A DNA stretch of 64,000 nt from Nocardioides sp. J54 (GTDB lineage: Bacteria > Actinomycetota > Actinomycetes > Propionibacteriales > Nocardioidaceae): contig NZ_JAER01000005.1 of assembly GCF_000519005.1 (NCBI RefSeq), forward strand, positions 51,425 through 115,424, written 5' to 3'. This document shows, piece by piece, positions 59,216-64,000 of the stretch (its first letter is position 1; the number at the start of each line of letters is the position of its first letter). Made by a program: the position numbers and the translations under genes. Below the pieces are notes generated by a model. It saw only the letters and a program-made list of their open reading frames with translations, made no database searches and had not been told where the DNA came from.

Positions 59216-61404
59216 CGGACCTCCTCCTTCTCCATCTCGTGATCGGTCTCGTCGGCCTGGTCGGCCTGGTCGGCCTGGTCGGCCTGGTCGGCCTGGTCGG
59301 CCTGGTCGGCCTGGTCGGCCTGGTCGACCGGTCGTCCGGTCGGGGTGCCGGCGGAAAGGCTGCTGCCGGGCCACCACCAGTTCCAGCGGCCGAGGAGCGT
59401 CATGGTCGCGGGCACCAGCACCATCCGGACGACGGTGGCGTCGAGGGCGACCGCGACGGCCAGGCCCAGGCCGAGCATCTTCACGACCACGGCGGCCTCG
59501 CTGGCGAAGCCGAGGAAGACGGCGACCATGATCGCCGCGGCCACCGAGATCAGCCGGCCCGTCGACGCCAGGCCGCGGACGACGGAGCGGTGGGCGTCAC
59601 CGGTGTCGAGCCAGTCGTCGCGCACGGCGGACAGCAGGAAGACCTCGTAGTCCATCGAGAGCCCGAAGAGCACCGCGAACAGCAGGATCGGCACCCAGCT
59701 GGACACCGGGATCGCGTGGTCGACGCCGAGCAGCGAGAGCCCCCAGCCGTGCTGGAAGACCAGGGTCAGCACGCCGAACGCCGCGGCCACCGACAGCAGG
59801 TTCATCGCCGCCGCCTTGAGCGGCACGACGACCGAGCGGAACATCAGGGCCAGCAGCACGACCGACACCGCGACCACGAAGCCGACGACGACCCAGAGCC
59901 GGTCGGCCAGCATCTCGGAGATGTCACCGAGGATGGGCACGTAGCCGGTGGCGTCGACGCCGTCGGGCAGTACGTCGGCGCGCAGCTCGGTCAGGGTGTC
60001 CATGGTGGCCTCGTCGCTGGGGGCGGTGGTCGGCTCGACGTCCCAGACGGCGAGGGCGCCGTCCGGGGAGACGCTGACCGGCCCCGAGGCCGCGATGTCG
60101 GCGCGGGCGTCGATGCGCTGCCGCAGGGTGTCGACCTCGGCGCGCGTGACGCGGTCGAGCTCCGCGACGAGCGTGATCGGCCCGTTCGCACCCGGCCCGA
60201 ACTCGTCGGCGACCAGGTCGTGCGCCGCGCGGGTGGTGGTGCCGAGCGGGTCGGAGCCCCCGTCCTGCGGCCACGTGCGCATCCCGAGCGCCGGTGCGGC
60301 GAGCGCGGTCATCACGGTGAGGGCGAGCAGCGCCCACGCGACCGGGCGACGGCTGACACGGACCGCCCAGCGGGCGACGAGCGGCTCGCGGCTGGAGTCC
60401 CGCGTGTCGCCGGTCTCCTCGCGGCGCTCGCGGCGGGGGGCCACCCGCTGCCCGGCGAGGGCGCAGAGCGCGGGCACCAGGGTGAGCGCGGCGGCCATGA
60501 CGCCGAGGACCGAGATCGCGGTCGCGATGCCGAAGGCCGAGAAGGTCGGCAGGCCGGCGAGCCCGAGGCCCATCAGGGACACCAGGACGGTGAGGCCGGC
60601 GCCGACGACGGCGCGACCGGCGGTGCCGACGGCGCGGCCGGCTGCCTCGACCGGGGTGTCGCCGGCGCGGAGCCGCTCGACGTGCCGGGTGACGATCAGC
60701 AGCGCGTAGTCGATACCGACGCCGAGGCCGACCATCGTGGCGACCGTCGGCGCGGTCGGCGAGACGTCGACGAGGCCGGCCAGCACGATGACGCCGGACG
60801 AGCCGGCGACCAGGCCGCCGACCGCGGTGGCGACGGGCAGCCCGGCGGCGACGACGGAGCCGAACGCGACGACGAGGAGCAGCAGGGCGACCACGATGCC
60901 GATCAGCTCGCCGCGGCCCTCGATCTCGGTCGCGGTGCTCGGCAGCTCGCCACCGAGCTCCACCTGGTAGCCGGCGTCCTCGGCCGGCTGACCGGCCGCC
61001 TCGAGCGGGGCGAGGTCACCGACGATGTCGTTGTCGGTGGTCGGCACGTCGTACTGGACCTGGAGCAGTGCGGTGTCGCGGTCCTCGGACCAGCGCGGGG
61101 TGGCCGTCGCGACGTGCTCGGTGGCCGCGAGCCGGTCGAGGACGTCGTTGACGACCCGCTCGTCGAGCGGGCCGTCGTCGTGCAGGACGACCTGCGCGGA
61201 GGAGCCGCCCGCGTCGGGGAAGTGCTCACGCAGGGTGTCGATCCCGCGCTGCGCGGGTGTGCCGGGCACGTTCCAGTTGTCCTGGAGCGTGCCGCCGGCC
61301 GTCGCGGCGAGGCCGCCGAGCGCGACCAGCGCCACGAGCCACGCGCCGAGCACGCGCCACGGGTGGAGCGCGGCCGCGCGGCCGAGGTGATGAAGGGTGG
61401 ACAT
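59212..61404 (-). CDS. MMPL-family RND transporter
   Basis: A 730-residue membrane transporter with the MmpL/HAE2 architecture. One helix (about 20-42) and an external loop domain come first. Five helices with GLGVGIDYALLIVTRH follow (proton-relay Asp), then a second loop domain (about 400-500). A second five-helix bundle carries FGLSMDYEVFLLSAVRDDW. The last 40 residues are cytoplasmic with eight Asp-Gln-Ala repeats. It exports lipids or small hydrophobic molecules; no polyketide or lipid-synthesis genes are adjacent. The ATG at 61404 has AGGAGG 7 nt upstream. A symmetrical site lies 69 bp before the start. Confidence 0.93.
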   Translation of the reverse strand: MSTLHHLGRAAALHPWRVLGAWLVALVALGGLAATAGGTLQDNWNVPGTPAQRGIDTLREHFPDAGGSSAQVVLHDDGPLDERVVNDVLDRLAATEHVATATPRWSEDRDTALLQVQYDVPTTDNDIVGDLAPLEAAGQPAEDAGYQVELGGELPSTATEIEGRGELIGIVVALLLLVVAFGSVVAAGLPVATAVGGLVAGSSGVIVLAGLVDVSPTAPTVATMVGLGVGIDYALLIVTRHVERLRAGDTPVEAAGRAVGTAGRAVVGAGLTVLVSLMGLGLAGLPTFSAFGIATAISVLGVMAAALTLVPALCALAGQRVAPRRERREETGDTRDSSREPLVARWAVRVSRRPVAWALLALTVMTALAAPALGMRTWPQDGGSDPLGTTTRAAHDLVADEFGPGANGPITLVAELDRVTRAEVDTLRQRIDARADIAASGPVSVSPDGALAVWDVEPTTAPSDEATMDTLTELRADVLPDGVDATGYVPILGDISEMLADRLWVVVGFVVAVSVVLLALMFRSVVVPLKAAAMNLLSVAAAFGVLTLVFQHGWGLSLLGVDHAIPVSSWVPILLFAVLFGLSMDYEVFLLSAVRDDWLDTGDAHRSVVRGLASTGRLISVAAAIMVAVFLGFASEAAVVVKMLGLGLAVAVALDATVVRMVLVPATMTLLGRWNWWWPGSSLSAGTPTGRPVDQADQADQADQADQADQADQADQADETDHEMEKEEVR
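59251..59322. repeat. 9-bp tandem repeat inside the MMPL gene
   Basis: Eight perfect copies of GTCGGCCTG. On the minus strand they encode Asp-Gln-Ala repeats at the C-terminus of the transporter. The perfection at nucleotide level suggests recent slippage, so copy number probably varies among strains. Confidence 0.95.
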
Positions 61405-61472
61405 CGAGGTGCCTCCTGGATCGGTGGGTTCGGCACCCACCGTCGGGGAGGCTCCTTGAGCCGTGCTTGTGC

Positions 61473-61497
61473 GCGACTGGAGCCCGGCTCCAGTCGC
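61473..61497. promoter_or_regulatory. Palindrome upstream of the MMPL operon
   Basis: GCGACTGGAGC-CCG-GCTCCAGTCGC, an 11-bp perfect inverted repeat 69 bp before the MMPL start codon. It is a good candidate operator for a TetR- or MarR-type repressor, since MMPL pumps are often controlled that way. No such regulator gene is adjacent. Confidence 0.55.
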
Positions 61498-61554
61498 GCC
61501 CTACCGACTGCCGCCGGTTGAGGGAGAGGGCCGCCCGCGGCCGACGCCCCGCCG

Positions 61555-61831
61555 CTGGTTGAGGTGCCAGGCCGCCCACCGCCGACGCCCAGCCGCTGGT
61601 TGAGGTGCGAGGCGCCCCAGCGCCGAGCCTCGAAACCAGCGCACCGGCGCAGGGACTGTGCCCATCACAGTCAGCCCGCCGGGCCCGGAGGTTTCGAGGC
61701 TCCTCGCTGGCGCTCGTCGCACCTCAACCACCGGGCACCACCGTCGCCGATCCAGCACGAGACAGGACGTGCCGCACGCCCAACCGCCGCTGGTTGAGGT
61801 GCAAGGCACCCCTGCGCCGAGCCTCGAAACC
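61555..61831. repeat. Long stem-loop repeat, family A (copy 2 and partial copy 3)
   Basis: Degenerate direct units precede a full left arm (61597-61637; TGGTTGAGGTGCGAGGCGCC at its start). The inverted right arm is at 61690-61730 across a 52-nt loop. A further left arm alone lies at 61791-61831. Arms match those at 75-115 and 170-210. The 479-bp gap 61405-61883 contains this and the palindrome at 61473 but no visible gene. Confidence 0.87.
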
Positions 61832-61883
61832 TGCGGCTCCGGTGCACCGGGCTGTGCCCGCCACAGCCCGGTCCCGAGAGCCG

Positions 61884-62888
61884 CTACGCGTACCCGAGGA
61901 TCTCCTGCCGCTTCTCGCCCCAGGCCAGGGCGGAGGCGATGGCCTCGTCGAGGGAGAGCTCGGTGCGCCAGCCCAGCAGCTCGCGGGCCTTGTCGGCGTT
62001 GGCGAAGGCGCCGGGGGCGTCGCCGGGGCGAGGCGGGGCCTCGGTGACCGGGACCGGCTTGCCGACGACGCGCTCGACCGCGGCGAGGAGCTCGCGCACG
62101 GTGACGCCGTCACCGCCGCCGAGGTTGATGTAGGTGTAGGTGCCGTCGACCTTGGACAGCACGGCGTCGAACTCCTCCACGGCGCGCACGTGGGCGCGGG
62201 CGAGGTCCCAGACGTGGATGTAGTCGCGGATGCCCGTGCCGTCGCGGGTCGGGTGGTCGGTGCCGGTGAGGGTGAAGGTGTCGCGGTAGCCGAGGGCCGT
62301 CTGCGCCATCAGCGGTACGACGTGCGTGGCGTCGCGCAGGTGGTAGCCGGTCGTGAGGTCCGGGTCGGCCCCGATCGGGTTGAAGTAGCGCAGGATGATC
62401 GCGCGCAGGTCGCTGGCGCGGGAGAGGTCCTCGAGGACCTGCTCCATCATCCGCTTCGTCCGCGCGTAGGGGGACGTCGGATCGACCGGGTCCTCCTCGG
62501 TGACCTCGAACTGCGGTGTCATCGCGTAGAGCGACGCGGTCGAGGAGAAGATGATGCGCGGCTTGCCGAGTGCGGTGAGCTCGTCGAACATCTCCAGCGA
62601 CTTGGTGACGTTGTCGCGGTAGTACTCGTAAGGCTTCTGCACCGACTCGGGCACGACGATGCGCGCGGCCATGTGGATGGTCGCGTGGATGTCGGGGTGC
62701 TCCTCGACGATGCGGCGCAGCAGCGCCCGGTCGGCGATGTCGCCCTCGTAGAAGATCCGGTCGCCGACGTACTGCCGCGGGCCGGTGAGCAGCGAGTCGA
62801 GGACGACCGGCACGTGGCCGGCCTGCTCGAGCGCCTTGGCGGTGATGGAGCCGATGTAGCCGGCTCCGCCGGTGACGAGGACCTTCAT
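61884..62888 (-). CDS. galE: UDP-glucose 4-epimerase
   Basis: Extended SDR interconverting UDP-glucose and UDP-galactose for surface glycans, 334 residues. MKVLVTGGAGYIGS (1-14) binds NAD. The catalytic Ser lies in IIFSSTASLYA and YARTK supplies Tyr/Lys. LRYFNPIGADP and GIRDYIHVWDLARAHV are GalE-typical. The ATG at 62888 is 7 nt after TATCGT (leaderless). It is 68 bp downstream of rmlA on the same strand. Confidence 0.93.
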   Translation of the reverse strand: MKVLVTGGAGYIGSITAKALEQAGHVPVVLDSLLTGPRQYVGDRIFYEGDIADRALLRRIVEEHPDIHATIHMAARIVVPESVQKPYEYYRDNVTKSLEMFDELTALGKPRIIFSSTASLYAMTPQFEVTEEDPVDPTSPYARTKRMMEQVLEDLSRASDLRAIILRYFNPIGADPDLTTGYHLRDATHVVPLMAQTALGYRDTFTLTGTDHPTRDGTGIRDYIHVWDLARAHVRAVEEFDAVLSKVDGTYTYINLGGGDGVTVRELLAAVERVVGKPVPVTEAPPRPGDAPGAFANADKARELLGWRTELSLDEAIASALAWGEKRQEILGYA

Positions 62889-62956
62889 GCCCGCGACGAT
62901 ACCCAGCCGGCCCGGCGCGGGCTGGTCAACGGACCACCGCGGGCGTGGCCTCGGTC

Positions 62957-63832
62957 TCAGCCGTGGTGCTTCTCGTCGAGCAGGCTGAGCAGGTAGCGGC
63001 CGTAGCCGCTCTTCAGCAGGCCCTCGGCCAGGGTGGCCAGCTGGGCGTCGTCGATGAACCCGAGGCGCCAGGCGACTTCCTCGGGCGCACCGACCTTGGT
63101 GCCCTGCCGCGCCTCGAGCGCGCGCACGAAGTTGCTGGCGTCGTTGAGGTCGTCGAAGGTCCCCGTGTCGAGCCACGCGGTGCCGCGCGGCAGCACCTCG
63201 ACCTCGAGGCGCCCCTCCTCGAGGTACATCCGGTTGAGGTCGGTGATCTCCAGCTCGCCGCGGGCGGACGGCTCCAGCGTCCTCGCCTTCTCCACCACGT
63301 CCGCGCCGTAGAAGTAGAGGCCGGGCACCGCGAACGGGCTGCGCGGCTTCTCCGGCTTCTCCTCCAGCGACAGGGCGCGGCCCTGGTCGTCGAACTCCAC
63401 GACGCCGTACGCCGTCGGGTCGGCCACGCGGTAGCCGAAGACCGCGGCACCGTCGAGGTCAGCGAAGCGGGACAGCTGGGTGCCGAGCCCGGCGCCGTAG
63501 AAGATGTTGTCGCCGAGGACCAGGCCGGCGCCGCCGCCGGCGAGGTGCTCCTCGCCGATCAGGAACGCCTGGGCGAGCCCGTCGGGCGAGGGCTGGACGG
63601 CGTAGGTGATCTCGATGCCGAACTGCGAGCCGTCGCCCAGCAGCCGCTGGAACTGGTCGGACTCGTGCGGTGTCGTGATGACCAGCACCTCACGGATCCC
63701 CGCCAGCATCAGCGTGGAGAGCGGGTAGTAGATCATCGGCTTGTCGTAGATCGGCATCAGCTGCTTGCTGATCGCATGGGTGATCGGGTGCAGTCGGCTG
63801 CCGGTGCCGCCGGCGAGGATGATCCCGCGCAT
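62957..63832 (-). CDS. rmlA: Glucose-1-phosphate thymidylyltransferase
   Basis: First enzyme of dTDP-L-rhamnose synthesis, making dTDP-glucose; 291 residues. [18 protein letters not shown] (1-18) is the nucleotide-binding signature with the catalytic Arg; [53 protein letters not shown] and [12 protein letters not shown] are conserved RmlA blocks. The ATG at 63832 has a GAGCGGG upstream; an in-frame extension to 63871 has no homology. It is divergent from rmlB. Confidence 0.96.
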   Translation of the reverse strand: MRGIILAGGTGSRLHPITHAISKQLMPIYDKPMIYYPLSTLMLAGIREVLVITTPHESDQFQRLLGDGSQFGIEITYAVQPSPDGLAQAFLIGEEHLAGGGAGLVLGDNIFYGAGLGTQLSRFADLDGAAVFGYRVADPTAYGVVEFDDQGRALSLEEKPEKPRSPFAVPGLYFYGADVVEKARTLEPSARGELEITDLNRMYLEEGRLEVEVLPRGTAWLDTGTFDDLNDASNFVRALEARQGTKVGAPEEVAWRLGFIDDAQLATLAEGLLKSGYGRYLLSLLDEKHHG

Positions 63833-63920
63833 GTGATTTCCCGCTCCTTCGCCGTGGGTGACGGCGGCCATTGTCGCCTAAACCGGGCTGGCGCGGGGCA
63901 GCACACCTAGACTGCCCGCC

Positions 63921-64000
63921 GTGCACCGCATCCTCGTCACGGGTGGAGCCGGCTTCATCGGCTCCAACTTCGTCCACCACGTCGTCCGTCACACCGACGC
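63921..64000 (+). CDS. rmlB: dTDP-glucose 4,6-dehydratase, 5-prime part only
   Basis: The frame from GTG 63921 runs off the window end. The first 26 residues, HRILVTGGAGFIGSNFVHH and on, are the NAD-binding start of an extended SDR, and the position divergent from rmlA fits rmlB, the second dTDP-rhamnose enzyme. Other extended SDRs cannot be excluded from so little sequence. TAGACT lies 7 nt upstream (leaderless). Confidence 0.8.
   Translation, partial: MHRILVTGGAGFIGSNFVHHVVRHTD

Noticed and set aside
59216..59377. N-terminal extension of the hemerythrin protein rich in Pro-Gly-Arg
   Set aside because: It is the 9-bp tandem array of the MMPL gene read in another frame; GTG 59215 has a strong ribosome-binding site.

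Overview
The window is very GC-rich chromosomal DNA (roughly 70% or more) from an actinobacterium. The genes point to the Nocardioidaceae, most likely Nocardioides or a close relative. Supporting signs are mycothiol genes (mshA and a maleylpyruvate-isomerase-type enzyme), CarD, SenX3/RegX3/PhoU, glucosyl-3-phosphoglycerate synthase, an F420-type oxidoreductase, a DUF5999-like small protein, and many start codons sitting 6-8 nt after a TANNNT -10 box (leaderless transcripts). There is one tRNA, no rRNA, no CRISPR array, and no clear phage or insertion sequence.

Layout. 1-7.0 kb: the housekeeping row glmU-prs-rplY-pth on the minus strand, split between rplY and prs by a block holding a MarR regulator, a DinB-fold enzyme and an AAA ATPase. 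7.2-13 kb: small and membrane proteins, tRNA-Gln, an acyl-CoA dehydrogenase and an FkbM methyltransferase. 13-23.4 kb: a scattered version of the carD-ispD-ispF-cysS-rlmB neighbourhood, interrupted by an SDR with an altered active site, a membrane molybdoenzyme, a hydrolase, a NirD-like protein and a degenerate IspD paralogue. 23.7-34.1 kb: UbiA-type prenyltransferase, LpqE-like lipoprotein, gpmA, phoU, senX3-regX3, a DMT exporter, a DGPF protein with an ECF42-type sigma factor, a YbjN protein and mshA. The order resembles the mycobacterial mshA-gpm1-senX3-regX3 region.

34.9-38.2 kb holds the most unusual locus: a small RiPP-type cluster with lasso-peptide tailoring genes (PF14907-type nucleotidyltransferase, a 33-residue precursor ending in Ser, B2 cysteine protease, HPr-kinase-like kinase, PqqD/B1 recognition protein) but no macrolactam synthetase. 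38.2-51.2 kb: typA, a nitroreductase, two adenylate-forming enzymes, an MFS exporter, a large secreted Ig-like protein, an LLM oxidoreductase, a crotonase and a rhomboid protease. 51.5-53.8 kb: an overlapping gpgS-folP2-LigB-like operon. 53.9-61.4 kb: a tiny basic protein, a zinc amidase lipoprotein, a 1114-residue BTAD-ATPase regulator, and an MMPL/hemerythrin pair. 61.9-64 kb: nucleotide-sugar genes galE, rmlA and the start of rmlB.

Intergenic DNA is rich in repeats of at least four unrelated palindromic or stem-loop families, several present twice. A 330-bp array of about 20-bp units lies at 51.2-51.6 kb. All identities come from reading translated sequence and motifs; no database search was run.
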